DNA of 64,000 nucleotides from Brachypterus glaber. Its lineage: Eukaryota > Arthropoda > Insecta > Coleoptera > Kateretidae. The stretch spans positions 4,712,001 to 4,776,000 of the forward strand of contig OY294047.1 of assembly GCA_958510825.1 (NCBI GenBank), written 5' to 3'. Shown here piece after piece: positions 1 to 12,600 of the stretch. Numbering within the stretch: position 1 is the first letter of the stretch; each line of letters begins with the position of its first letter. The position numbers and the translations under genes were made by a program. Below the pieces are notes generated by a model. The model saw only the letters and a program-made list of their open reading frames with translations, was not told the DNA's origin and did no database searches.

Positions 1-674
1 AAGCAACATAATGTACACTTTAAGTTTGTATTGACCATGAACTCTGCAGACGGTTATTTAACATTATTTTCCAAAAACAAGTTTTTGGGATTTGGCTGTC
101 GATGGTTCTATAACAAGTGAACTTTCTACTACCATGTTCCATGGTCAGATTTTTTTGCCACGTTAGTTCAACCCATTGATCATTCAAGAGTACCGTGTGT
201 AATGACACTGATTAACAAAAAAAAGTATTTTAATAAAAACGCGATTTCAAGGGTGTTTAAATATGTATTTAGATTTACCAAAAGAAAAAAAATCCAAGAT
301 ATTCCTTTGGAACTATACAGAACGAGAATCGGACTACAATTTAAGCCAAGAAAGTTATTTTATCGTCTTATAACAAAATGTCTAGGCTACATTAAAACAT
401 GCGAAAAAATAATTTTTGTGATTTTTATAAGCTTTTTTCTCAAAAATGGAAAAATATAGGGAGTAACTTGAAACATATTCGGAATCAGCACGAGAAATAC
501 TACCAAAATCAAGCAACATAATGTACACTTTAAGTTTGTATTGACCATGAACTCTGCAGACGGTTATTTAACATTATTTTCCAAAAACAAGTTTTTGGGA
601 TTTGGCTGTCGATGGTTCTATAACAAGTGAACTTTCTACTACCATGTTCCATGGTCATTCAAGAGTACCGTGTA
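1..674. repeat. Imperfect direct duplication at the window edge
   Basis: 1-147 recurs almost unchanged at 511-656 (shared AAGCAACATAATGTACACTT and CTGTCGATGGTTCTATAAC). The second copy lacks 43 bp before CATTCAAGAGTACCGTGT. Spacing is 510 bp. The left boundary lies outside the window. Between the copies is AT-rich DNA. Confidence 0.8.
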
Positions 675-1171
675 TGATTATAAAAGTAAATTGAGTGGCA
701 GCGAGTGTTTTAAAGTTTTAATTAAAACTGGAAATAATCTGGACCATTATTCTATAGAGTATAAAATTTGCTGGCAGTTGGAACAAAAAGCTTATTGATA
801 ATGAAAAAGGTGAAAAAGTTTTACGTTAAAATTAAAATAAATGCCTTTTTAGTAGTTGAAATTACTGAGGTAAATATTACACCTGAAAATTGCACTAAAA
901 GGTTGGTTTAAACCAATCTTATTTTAAGGACGTGAAAGAGCACTTTTATTTATTTTTAAGTAGGTAATATAAAATAGGGTAAATGGGGTGAATGAAATTA
1001 AATATAAAAAATTAAAAATAAAAAAAATATATTAAATAAAAAAATAAATTTTAAATTTTTATTTTTGTTTAAATTAGACATGATATGACATTTTTATTTT
1101 ATATAACCATAAAAACCATTAGTTAAAAATGGTTTTAATGGGCAACCATATTTAATGCATAAGAAATTTGA
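675..1171. other. AT-rich stretch, nothing recognised
   Basis: Poly-A/T runs near 1000-1070; no open frame of note and no repeat matched elsewhere in the window. Confidence 0.4.
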
Positions 1172-1179
1172 CCTAAATA

Positions 1180-1432
1180 CAACGAACTAATAACTCTTCT
1201 TTCTAGAATACGCATACCGTTAATATAAAGTATCGCCAACATCTCGATTTGTTTTAAACAAATAGTAGGTATATTCAGGCCTGAACAATAACAATAACCA
1301 GTATCTGTTATTGTTGTCTTTGTTAGAACAAAGCTGTGCGAGTAAGACAGATGAATGTATATGTTGGCTACGTTTTTGTCAGTTTTTACGAATGAAATGC
1401 CCATTCTAGAGAGAAGAGTTATTAGTTCGTTG
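1180..1432. mobile_element. MITE with 8-bp TSD (hAT-like), copy 1
   Basis: Terminal inverted repeats of about 30 bp starting CAACGAACTAATAACTCTTC. Perfect target-site duplication CCTAAATA at 1172-1179 and 1433-1440. 253 bp, non-coding; ORFs across it are chance. Confidence 0.88.
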
Positions 1433-1440
1433 CCTAAATA

Positions 1441-2540
1441 CCACATTTTTTATGTTTATTTGCAAATATCTCCAAAACTATTTACTTTAAGTAAAAGAAC
1501 TACAACTCGTTTGAAAGAGAATTTAGTTTTATATTTATTTAAAATAAAAAATATATAGGGTGCTGTGACTTAAGGGCTTTGAATTTCTTTAAATTTTTAT
1601 TCCATTCTGAGACATTCCGTTTACTTTTTTGAGATAACTTTGTGTTTAGAGGTAAGAATAGGCCTTCCTTAAAATCAACCCAAATTTTTAAAATAATAAC
1701 TATAAAGCGTTAGGAGATACGATTTTTTGGCCATTGCTTGATTATGGCAATTGTTTCGTTAAAATCGAAATAACTCAAAAACTATTAGAGACAGATATAT
1801 GTTGTTACATATCAAAAGATTTGGTATGTAATGCAGAATTTAAAAATCATAAAATATATAGGGTATTCCATTAAAAAAACATATGTTGTGCATGTACCAT
1901 TTTTCTGGGACACCCTGTACTTTTGAAAATATTTTCCAAATTTGTAAAAATAGTTAAAAAATAACAACTTTGACCCGGTATTTCACTATTTAATCTAAAC
2001 TGTCATGCATTTTAATTTAATCTCAGTAGGCATTGTAAATGATCAGTCAATACGGTATATGTATGGAGGGTTTAGAAAACAGACCAAATCCAATTCATCG
2101 AGCTTTTATTCAATAATATCGTTCTATTCAGCTTTATGAGCTTTATCATAATACAAATAAAAGAAGTAATGTTTCCATATAATTATCAAAAAAAAAAACA
2201 CGATAAATAAGCAATTTGTCATGGAAAACACTAAAACTTTGAGGTAATTTTCTAAAAAACAAACATGGTCATACATGTGGTCATTGGTCTGTTTGTATTC
2301 TCAGCTCCCCATATTATATAATATACATTATATATTAAACAATATTATACAAATTTGTCACATTATGAAATGTTATAGCGTTAAAGCGCGTTAGTGATGC
2401 AGTGCCATTAGGGAATATACTCTTGACGCGATATCATAGAAACCTGAAACGGCACTTTATATTATTTTAGAGTATGGAAAATAGGGTATTTAAAAAAAAA
2501 CGAACTTTTAAAATATGTATGTGAAATATGAATGTGAAAA
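1441..2540. other. AT-rich repeat fragments
   Basis: A transposon end resembling mariner termini (GGGACACCCTGTAC) lies at about 1907-1920. No gene is visible. Confidence 0.4.
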
Positions 2541-3333
2541 TAGTATATTAAAGTACTAGTTTCATAACATACGTTTTTAGCGCACGATTACAAGTTTAGA
2601 AAACGAGCCGTTTGCGGCAAGTTATCTAAAGTACTAGTGCTCTAAAAACGTGTTATGAAACGAGTGCTTTACACAATTTTTTCTATTTCGCTCTAAAATT
2701 TAAAAAACTTACATTTAAATTGATGACTGATTTAGGGATTTTTGTTTTGGGTTTGCATTACAGTTTACACTATGTTTAAAATTTTAAGAACAAATGATAT
2801 TCTGATATATTTTACAGTCATCTCTTCTTTTTTAACAATTAACCAGTCCACAATTTTAACGCGGTAAAAAATAACCCAAACACAAACTTTTGTAAAAAAT
2901 TAAACTCTAAATGGAAATTGACATTTGCAGGCAAAACCTCAAGAGATAGGCTTTTGTATGTTGCCAACCCAACAGAAAAAAAAGTAGAGACCTCTTATGG
3001 GACTATAAGAACACGCAAAATGCATGTGATTTGGAGCTTTGGCAACAGATCTGGCCTATCGCTTGACGTTTTCCGTGCAAATGTCAATGTCGCTTTAAAG
3101 TTGAATTTTCTAAAAAATTTTGTGTTTAGGTTATTTTTACCACGTTTAAATTGTGGCTTGATTAATTGCAGTAAAAAAGGGAAGAGATGAGTATAAAATA
3201 TATCAAAATATCATTTGTTCTTAGAATTTTAAACATGGTGTAAACTGTAATGCCAATCCAAAACAAAAATCCCCAAATCAGTCATCAATTTAAATGTAAG
3301 TTTTTTTAAATTTTAGAGCAAAATAGAAAAAAC
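2541..3333. repeat. Dispersed repeat family A, foldback copy
   Basis: Starts TAGTATATTAAAGTACTAG. A strong hairpin follows (CATAACATACGTTTTTAGCGC against GCGCTAAAAACGTGTTATG). From 2665 the sequence reads into a 300-bp arm whose reverse complement is 3030-3333. Three other copies lie at 5141, 7889 and 21440, in one orientation without the second arm. Confidence 0.75.
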
Positions 3334-3718
3334 TAATAATACTATTATTTCCTGTACACTAGGTCGTACGAAGAAGTAAGTATTACCTATGTAGCCCAAT
3401 GACTAAATTCGATATATCGAAAGAAAAAAAATACAAGTTAGAATTTTTGACGAAGTTGAGTGTCCCTGGCGGTGTAGATAAAGAAATCACATTTTTGCCC
3501 ATAAATTTTATATGGAAACTGTCCGCCATCTAAGAGTTCCAACCATTTTTAACGAATTCTCAGTGTATGTATCGGAAAAATCCAAGTATACCTAATGGCC
3601 CAGTTAACCCTATCATACCCTACTTAAAAGATTCTCTGTTTCGCCTTAATCAGTATGCTATAAAGACATCGTTTAAAAAATCTGTCTTATTAAGGTTCCC
3701 TTCTCAAAAACAACTTAC

Positions 3719-3958
3719 CTCACTATCGTTACTATGTAGTTTGAGCACGTAGCCTGGCAGTAGGTCTTTGCGAGCATTTACGTCTTCTAGAGCGAGGTTG
3801 GCAGCCGGCATGCAGGCTTGACCGCCCTGCCAGCCGCCCTCTCCGGCTATTGGGAAGATGCCTCCGATGTGGAGAACGTTGCCATCTTCGCCCACGGACG
3901 TGCATATGCAACCGAAAAATAATATTATCGCTGCGCCGATCCATCGTGGTTGCCAGTA
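3719..3958 (-). CDS. GABA-B-R1: GABA-B receptor subunit 1, N-terminal exon (partial gene)
   Basis: On the minus strand an 80-codon open exon lies between acceptor TTTTTTCAG and donor GAG/GTAAGT, phase 0 at both ends. Residues 7-20 are hydrophobic (IGAAIILFFGCICT), like a signal peptide core. Then follow HIGGIFPIAG, GGWQGGQACMPA and LHSNDSE, which I recognise as the start of the Venus-flytrap ligand domain of metabotropic GABA-B receptor 1, a class C GPCR of the neuronal membrane. The exon is clearly more GC-rich than its surroundings. There is no in-frame Met, so a start exon must lie at higher coordinates. Downstream exons would lie to the left, beyond the window start; I found none in 1-3700. 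An ATG at the 5' end of the exon is in another frame and is not used. Confidence 0.85.
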
Positions 3959-5140
3959 CTGAAAAAAAAAATTAAATTAAAACAGCTCTAATCCACGATA
4001 ATATTATCATAGTCCAGTCAAATAATAAAGAAAGGTATCGTTTTAAATAGTAGTTTTGGGCTAAATAAGAAAAATATGTTTTTGTTTAAAAAAAGTGCAA
4101 AATGATGAAAAGAAATGATAAAAAACTGTGTTATTTGTTGATAAAGAACAAAATGAAAAAAAAATGAAAACTCAGGAATTATTTGTTATCGTAAACCCGA
4201 CAACATCGCATTATTCTTGCGCTAAATGTGACTATCATACTGAAAAAAAGCAATATTTTTGGTTTATTTACAAAACCAACATAAATACGTTTAGGTAGAA
4301 TGTATAATAAAAACACTGTACAATATTAATTAAATATACTTATTTTTAAATAATATATTTAATTAATATTAAAAGTTAAAAGTCTATGTATAACTTTTTC
4401 ATAATCTAGTTTTAAATCATATCATGGAAATAAACTAATTTAACATGTTGAAAGTCAGATTAAATTACTTGTCTTGGGTAACACTGTCCCATGGAACTAC
4501 ATGCTTTGGTTAAAGCTAATGTTATTGTAGTATAAATACCTCAAAAATACCTCCATAATCGTACTGAAACTTAAGAAGCTAGTCACATAAGTCCAGCCTA
4601 ATTACACATTGAATTACAGAATATTAAATCCGTAAAAACTAATAAAACACAACAAAATATTTTAATATTATAGTCAAGAGCAGTGAACACAACACAGACC
4701 CACTTGGGCCCCACTGTAGTAGTTAATGTGCAAAGTTATTTTTATTTTGACAAGATGACATTTGGCACTTGAAGTTTCGTGCAATGTTGCCAAATCGTAC
4801 ATTGACATATGTCAAAATTCTTAATTAAAATAATTAATTAAAGTATGTTCCGGGATGTAAAAAGTGCTTAAATTTTGGCTAAGTATTTATATTTTATGTA
4901 TCTATAAGCATGTAAAGTCTTATCGTTGCAGGCGATTTAGCCCAAAATGCGATACCCTCCTTTCAATTGCTATAAATGCACACGTGATTTAAAAGGTAGT
5001 AGCGGATGGTAACAGAACAATCCTGTTAGTACTTCGCCGGGTGATTTGCGTAAGGGGTGTCCGATATCTTGAATTTTAGGGGTGAGTGCGGTTATATCGG
5101 TAAATATGAAACTTACGATAAAAATGATGGTCTAAAATAA
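3959..5140. other. Intron side of the GABA-B exon, nothing recognised
   Basis: AT-rich. 4320-4375 is a palindromic AATTAATATT/AATATTAATT tract. No start exon for the receptor could be identified here. Confidence 0.4.
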
Positions 5141-5637
5141 TAGTATATTAAAGTACTAAATTCATAACATATGTTTTTAGCGCACGAGTACAAGTTTAGA
5201 AAACGAGCCGCTTGCGGCGAGTTTTCTAAAGTACTAGTCAGCTAAAAACGTGTTATGAAACGAGTGCTTTATACAATTTTTTCTATTTTGCTCTAAATTT
5301 TTAAAAAACTTACATTTAAATTGATGACTGATTTAGGGATTTTTGTTTCGAGTTGGCATTACAGTTTTCGCCATATTTAAAATTCTAAGAATAAATAATA
5401 TTTTGATATATTTTATAGTCATGTCTTCTCTTTTTCACCGCCACAACCAAGCCACAATTTTAACACGATAAAAAATTACGTAAACACAAAATTTTATAGA
5501 AAATTAAACTTTAAAGTGACGTTGAAGTGACGTTGACATTTGCACGGAAAGAAAAAAATTAGAGACCTCTTATGGGTCTATAAGAACACGCAAAATGCGT
5601 GTGATTATGAGCTTATAAGGATAGCAAAATAGAAAAA
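5141..5637. repeat. Dispersed repeat family A, copy 2
   Basis: Same leading hairpin with AACGAGCCGCTTGCGGCGAG in the loop region; ends at CAAAATAGAAAAA. Non-coding. Confidence 0.75.
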
Positions 5638-6241
5638 ATCTTTAAACCAATAATTATTATTTCTTTTTTCCTAAAGTATCTGTAGGTAGTTTTTTTAATG
5701 AAGGATTCAATTAAATAATGACGTTTTGTCATTCTAAGGCGATATATTTATTCTATTTTCTAAATATCTTTTTCCCATTTTTTTTTTCTATAAGTTTGCT
5801 ACCAGTCATAAAATTATTAAATTCTCTTTAGGAACTAATATCGAGATAAGAAATATATTTTCAACCGATTCCTATGTCTCCCTTATTGACAGGATGACAT
5901 AAAGTTTTCATTAAAGTCTCTTGATACTCTCGATATTTAACCTACGTCACAAATCAATATTTGGAATCAAGAAGTCTTATACAAAATTGCAACATACACT
6001 TCCATGCAAAAAAAATAATCTTTTCTATTATTTTTTTACTGATTGTTACGGTTTTTAAAAGTAGCAAGGATGTATTTTATATTTATGTAATAATAGCTTT
6101 TCTCAAGTCTTTGAAAGTTATTTCATACTTTTTATGAATCATCTCTAAAATGTTGTAAAATATAGATATATTTTTAATAACATGTAATATAAGCTAGAGA
6201 ATCAGTGTTGTTGTTCATTGTGTATTTTAGAAGGTTAAAGT

Positions 6242-6790
6242 CAAAGAACTTTTACCTCAAGAATGAACATGATGAAATCTACCGTATGCTTTGTTTGAAG
6301 CGTGAACCAACTACGGTGAGGGGCTGGTGGGGAGTGACTACTGTTTACACTTAGTACGCGTAAAGAGAGAGAAAGAATGTGTAAACTCACAGTCTAATGT
6401 CGTAAAATGACTGACAGGGGTACAGTGTTGCCGATTGGAAACATATACTTTGGATATTTTATTGTAAATTTTAAGAAACATTAGTTCTGTATGAGTTTTA
6501 TATGAACTAGTAGTTTAATTTTAATAGATTTAAATATACTATATTATTAGACATAATTATAGTATACACAATAAAGTTTTTTACATTTTTAATTTAAGTA
6601 TAATGATTTGAATTCATGATAAGGTGGAAACTACGCAACATCGCTACTAGGTAGCCTGAAAGTCGACTAGCGACATCTACATTTTACACCACAAAGCTGT
6701 ATCGCGTTTCTGTTAGTAAATAAACAAACAAAAAGATGACACCTTCATAAACATTGGTCTGAAATTACTTTTTAAGGTAAAAGTTCTTTG
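6242..6790. mobile_element. Non-autonomous element with 8-bp TSD (hAT-like)
   Basis: Inverted ends CAAAGAACTTTTACCT on both sides; perfect target duplication GTTAAAGT at 6234-6241 and 6791-6798. 549 bp, non-coding. The right half is present again at 55115-55376. Confidence 0.85.
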
Positions 6791-7459
6791 GTTAAAGTTA
6801 TGACTAAAACCCGTAAGTGGACAAGCAATTTGCCAAAAAACATTAAATTTACAGCATGAACGGTAAATAAGTGTTATTTGAAGAAAATTCATGATTTTTT
6901 ATTCACTGTCTTTTTTTTACCGTTCAATATATACATACATACATACATACACATTTTTGTTATTGCAAATTGCATGCACAAGCACAACTTGCACACACTA
7001 AAAATCACAATTCGTTTATAGTATAAATAAATAAAAAAAAACATGTTAATAGCTAACTCGTACTATGCTGTGAAGATCCCTAAGACAAATTAAACCGAAA
7101 TTATGATACATCAAAGAAACTTCTTTGGGTTAAAATCCCAAAGCTTTTAAATTTAAATAAATTTAAAAGGAATCAAGTTTACAGCGAACTACATTTATTT
7201 ATTTAAATGTAAAACTTACAGAAAAATATAACTAAATTCAAATTTCAAAATTCATGTAAACAAAAAAGGTGGTCTGGCTATACATAGCCATATTGTACTC
7301 ACCAAAACAATCAAAAAAGTTTATATACACTCTTGATATAGTAACACATATTGTAAAGACTTTATAAAGTAGGCTGAGATTATCTTTGCCCTTGATGGTT
7401 TGACAGCTAAATATCTGACTTAAGTATAATACATTTTCTTAATTTATTTTAGTCTCTGA

Positions 7460-7736
7460 GGCCCAGTTTATCAGTGTACAGTTAAAACCTTATCTAAAGA
7501 TAAAGTCTCAGTTAAGAGCAAATTCTGGATTTTGGTTGGAGTTGCTATGGTTATTACGTGTCAGCTAAATTTAGCTGCACTTTGATAAACCCAGCCCCAG
7601 CCCCATATGGAATAAATTTAACTGACACATGATTACCATGGCAACTCCAATTAAAATCCAGAATTCGTCCTTAACTGATACTTTAACCATTAGATAATTT
7701 TTAACTGCACATTGATAAATCCAGCCTGAAATGGAA
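7460..7736. mobile_element. Hairpin MITE with 3-bp TSD
   Basis: Arms GGCCCAGTTTATCAGTGTAC and, reversed, GGCTGGATTTATCAATGTGC pair along most of the 277 bp. TGA on both sides is a possible 3-bp target duplication. Non-coding. Confidence 0.7.
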
Positions 7737-7888
7737 AATTATTCCTATAAAGACAATAATTTGTTTTTTATTTCAAAATACAGCATTTTAAGACAATAAA
7801 TCAGATTTAACTCTCAACAAGACATTAAGGGCAAAAATAATCTTGGCATACTTGATAAAGATGTGTTACTATACCAAAAGTGCTTTAA

Positions 7889-8413
7889 TAGTATATTAAA
7901 GTACTAGTTTCATAACATACGTTTTTAGCGCACGAGTACAAGTTTAGAAAACAAGCCGTATGCGGCGAGTTTTCTAAAGTACTAGTGCGCTAAAAACTTG
8001 TTATGAAACGAGTGCTTTATACAATTTTTTCTATTTTGCTCTAAAATTTAAAAAAACTTACATTTAAATTGATGACTGATTTAGGGATTTTTGTTTTGGA
8101 TTGGCACTACAGTTTACACCATGTCTAAAATTCTAAGAACAAATCATATTTTGATATATTTTAGAGTCGTCTCTTCCCTTTTTTACTGCAATTAACCAAG
8201 CCACAATTTTAACATGGTAAAAATAACCTAAACACAAAATTTTGTAGAAAATTCAACTTTAAAGCGACATTGACATTTGCACGGAAAACGTCAAGCGATA
8301 GGCCAGGTCTGTTGCCAACCCAAAAGAACAAAAAGTACAGACCTCTTATAGGCCTATAAGAACACGCAAGATGCGTGTGATTATGAGCTTATAAAAGTGG
8401 CAAAATAGAAAAA
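7889..8413. repeat. Dispersed repeat family A, copy 3
   Basis: About 525 bp, best-preserved single-arm copy; same start and end signatures as copy 2. Confidence 0.78.
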
Positions 8414-8846
8414 GTATTATTATCTCAACATTTTAGACAATATGCAGAGAATGCAGCAGCCTCTCACTTGCACGCATCCTGCCTTATAACGCTTTAATCG
8501 TAAAGTTGAGAACGCGCTAGCCTATCGGTGTACACCTCCCCCTTTCGTCGTAGCTTACTTACCGTGTGTCAAACTATATTATGAATTTTTTTTGAAAATG
8601 TGCACTCGCAATGCATTACAATAATTGCGCCTTCGCCAAAATTGTAAAAATAATCAGATTTATCCTCGTATGTATACGAGGTATACCTCGGAAACTAGCC
8701 AAAATTCCAAACCTAGAGAGAGTTAGGTTCATAAAAACATTTAATTAACATTTTGTTATCATATATATACACAAGAGGCTGAGAATTATATTATATTATT
8801 ATATACTCAGAGCACATGAAAATCGTACCCAATAATTACTTACCTC
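8414..8846. other. Mixed-composition stretch without a recognised gene
   Basis: 8450-8570 is richer in GC than average (AACGCGCTAGCCTATCGG, ACACCTCCCCCTTTCG) but no long open frame crosses it. Confidence 0.3.
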
Positions 8847-9095
8847 ATTAGATCATATATACATAGATGCGCCTTGAGTCCACGTCAAACCGAAATGTTT
8901 TCATTGCTATATCCAGGTAGATTTCACCTTCCCGCTTCTGGTCACCACCCACCTATAGTGGTTTGTTTACAAATATGTTATACTTCACCTCCTCGCAACC
9001 TCACCGCTATAGTGGTTTGTTTACAATTGGCTTTGTATATGTTCTACATAAAACAAATCAACATTAATGGCATATCTATGTATATATGATCTAAT
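8847..9095. mobile_element. MITE with 8-bp TSD inserted at a donor-like site
   Basis: Inverted ends ATTAGATCATATATACATAG; target duplication CTTACCTC at 8839-8846 and 9096-9103. The 249-bp element is non-coding and holds two copies of a TATAGTGGTTTGTTTAC segment. On the minus strand the target reads GAGGTAAG, a splice-donor consensus. Confidence 0.82.
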
Positions 9096-9232
9096 CTTAC
9101 CTCACGGTGTGTGGAGTAGTCATTGGTTTTGCTGGCTCACCTACTCGTGAAGTCGGAGATACGAGCGGGGCCTGACCAGACGAGGCCTTGCGTTAAAAAA
9201 AAAAAATAATAATAATAATAATAATAATAATA
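9096..9232. other. GC-rich segment followed by A12 and (AAT)n: retroelement 3' end or minus-strand exon
   Basis: 9104-9190 is far richer in GC than its surroundings and runs into A12 then about ten AAT repeats, as at the 3' end of a non-LTR retroelement or SINE on the plus strand. On the minus strand the same segment follows a T-rich tract and ends at GAG/GTAAG, so a noncoding exon is the alternative. I cannot decide. Confidence 0.4.
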
Positions 9233-11784
9233 TAATGGAATGCATTACATATCTTCACGGCTTGTTTTTAGTATTAAGGTGCCTACTAAGGTTTCAGTTT
9301 CAAATCGATAGAGGAAAAATGTGTGTCTGGGGTGACGGCAGCGGCTAATGAAAGTTTTTATGTCACCCAAAAGCTCTAAAGCAATTTATGAACTTGAGGG
9401 AATTGGAAATCGTTTCTTATCGAAATAAATCCAGAGTTACGACTTGTCACACTATTTCAACTACAAACAACAATAGTTTGCGGAACTTTTGACAAATTTT
9501 ACGTGTTTGATTTTTATACTTAACTTTTACCTAGTAAACAATTTATCACAGCGCCTGCGCTAGAATAATATTATACGGTAGTTTTGAATTTTCAAAAAAA
9601 AAAATTAAATGTTTGACACCAACGCCGCTCATGCGCGAATTGGCAACAGCGGAAAAAAGAACCTTGCTTTTAAAAACTGGACAATTTTATTTGTCAGTGT
9701 CTTTACTTATTGTAGAATTGATTTGGCTTAGCCTTAGAAAACAAAAGTTTTCGTTTCTTTCTATCTTGTAGAAATCTGTAGATTACACAAATGCCGAATT
9801 TTTAACTTTTTTTATTTGTTAAAGTTTTCAATTTAAATTAAATTAAATATCTGGTCCAATCCATTTTTTTTTCTAACTTCACCCCACGGGTGATTATTTT
9901 AAAATGTTTACAATATTTTTGTAAAAGTTGATATATAGGGATTTTTGAGGTAGCTAAAACTAAATTTCATAATAAAAACGTTCCAACCGATTTTGAAAAT
10001 TTTCAAAAGTTGGGGAAGCCTTGTATTGGTGCAAAAATTTTCAAAATTGTTTTTGCGTCTTTTTGAGTTTTATTACGTTTTATATTAATATAAATGAATT
10101 TCGAGCAAAAAAAATTGTCAGTCGATCGGTCGGTCGGTCGATCGGTCGGTCTGTCCGGAAAATCTTGTAAGCACGATAACTTAGGTACGCTTTAAGCTAG
10201 AGACTTGAAATTTGGCATACATGTATTTTACCAAAAGTTCTCGCTCGGGATTGTTTTTGGTTCGGACTTTTTATAAAATTTAGCTTAAGCGACCGTAGAA
10301 GCCCCTAGATATAAATTTTATAAACAGTTTAAGAAAAAAAAACGATAAAAGGGATATTTTTCACCACTGGGGATGCGATGGAGGGGTGGTATGTCTTTTT
10401 TTACTTCACCAATACATTTTCCGCATCCAAATACATAAGTATGCAAAGTTTTATCTTCTTAGATATTTTCACCTACGGAAAATTCCTTATTTGCTAGGCC
10501 TAATATTGGAGATACGAGGTAGTTACAGTTATTTATTTTAAGTAGTAAAGGAGATACGAGGTAATTAGTTCCACATAACTTATAAACCAATTGGAATTTT
10601 AAATTAGGACTTTGTTTAGGTCATTAATAATCATGTATAGAATTGATTAGTGCAAAAAAAACGAAAATCGAATTTTTGGAGATACGAGGTAGTTAATGTA
10701 ACACGACGAAATGTCTGACAGTGTATCCGTTTAGATATAATCTTCGAAATAATTCAGCAATTTCACAAAAATTAAAGAAAGGAATTAATTCGTTATGAAA
10801 TTTTTCATCTGATTCATCTTTTAAATAAAATAAATACAAGAAAACTAAATTTAATGGATCTTTGGAGAAACTCGTAAAAATTGATAGAATAAACTTTTCA
10901 GTTCAGTTGGTTTAAAGTTTAAGATAATATAACAAAGATAATCTTATACTTGATTTTCTACCAAAATTTTCTCCAGTAAGAAATTAATCAACTTTATTAA
11001 TAAAGGAAAAGATATTTGCAGTACACACACTGTAAAAAATGGGTTTAAATTTACCCGTAAATGAACATTTTATTTCTCAAAGTAAAATAAGAAATTGACA
11101 TAAAAAATAATGTTTCATGCGGAGAACTATAGTTGGAAGTCTACAGTGCAGACTCTGCACATATTATTAAAATAAAGAAATTTTAAGTCGACTATGGTAA
11201 TTTTTGAGGAATATAGTACATTCTCTACTGAAACTGAGAAGCTCAGATTTTACTGTTGATACAGGATTAACTCTTGGTTTGCGTTGGCAGGTCACTAAAA
11301 CTTAATTTTAGTTTATTTTATTACTTTATAGTGGTTCTGGGATCTCTCTAAGAGGTAGTTTATACCATATTACACTGTTAATAATACATAATAATTTAAA
11401 TATAATAAATGTATGTTCAGACTCAGCGTGTAAGTCTTTACTTACTGGCATTATTACAAAAATGTGATACTGAGTTTTTATTAGGTATGTAAGTACTTAA
11501 TAATGATGATAACTTTTATTACATGTGCACGTTTTTTTTTTGCATTAAGTCAGATACCATTTGAATTGGTTACATCATTACAGGGTTTGAAGGATCCTGT
11601 GCCAACATAAAAAAAACCTAATGTAAATGATATCACTGTATACTATGGAAAAGCAGTTTAAGCCCTGATGTAGATCTAGGGGTATAACAACCAAAATCAT
11701 TGTTAGACTAGAAAATTAGTATGACCTGTCCCCTTATTATCTACTACTGCAGTAAGTTGTGGTTAAAGTTATTATCTAATACCT
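9233..11784. other. AT-rich repeat DNA
   Basis: Holds a GGTCGGTC tetranucleotide stretch (10117-10155) followed by CTGTCCGGAAAATCTTG, similar to 29973-30005, so part of a dispersed repeat. GGAGATACGAGGTA recurs three times at 10509-10695. No gene seen. Confidence 0.4.
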
Positions 11785-12600
11785 ACACTGTAAATGAAAA
11801 TATGGTAATTTCCCAGCAAATAAAGTAGGTCATATGTTGCCAGCAAAGAAAGTGGTAAATTTAAATCAGTACTGTAAATTCACTGTTTTCTGTAAAAATG
11901 TGAATTTTTACCTGTGATTTCACAGTAATTTAAGCAGCGAATTTAATGAGTATTTCAAGCAGTATTACGGGCTCTTGTAATTTTCTGTAAAAGTGCCGGG
12001 TTTTTGGACCACATGCATGAATTTTAATGCAAAATTATTGTACCGCACTGTAAATTAAAATGTGGTAATTTCCCAGCAAATAAAGTAGGTCATATGTTGC
12101 CAGCAAAGTAAGTGGTAAATTTAAATCAGTGCTGTAAATTCAATGTTACCTGTAAAAATGTGAATTTTTATTTTGGTAATTTTACTGCTATCTTTTGTGG
12201 AATGTAAGCTATAATTATGGTAATTTTCAACCAATATTGTAAAAGTGCCGGCTTTTTGGACCACATGCATGAATTTTAATGCAAAATTATTGTACCGACA
12301 GGAAAAGAGCTGAGATTTTACTAAACCGAGTAATATTGAGGTTAATTTAATAAATATTGTAAATTCACATTCTGACATGGTGAATTTGCTTTAATTTGCT
12401 TTAATTATTACGGTTTATACTACTGAAAGATTGACGGACAAATTTAAGGTGCGACAGGAAAAAAGCTGAGATTTTACTAAACCGAGTAATATTGAGGTTA
12501 ATTTTAATAAATATTGTAAATTCACGTTCTGACATGGTGAATTTGCTTTAATTATTACAGTTAATATAACTGAAAGATTGACGGACAAATTTATAGTGTA
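11785..12600. repeat. Two adjoining tandem duplications
   Basis: A unit of about 262 bp starting CACTGTAAAT(G/T)AAAAT begins at 11785 and again at 12047. A second unit of about 157 bp containing GAGATTTTACTAAACCGAG is at 12296 and 12453. Copies are highly similar. Non-coding. Confidence 0.75.

Noticed and set aside
3732..3944. Minus-strand ATG frame beginning MDRRSDN
   Set aside because: Shadow frame of the GABA-B receptor exon; no family similarity, and the receptor motifs are in another frame.
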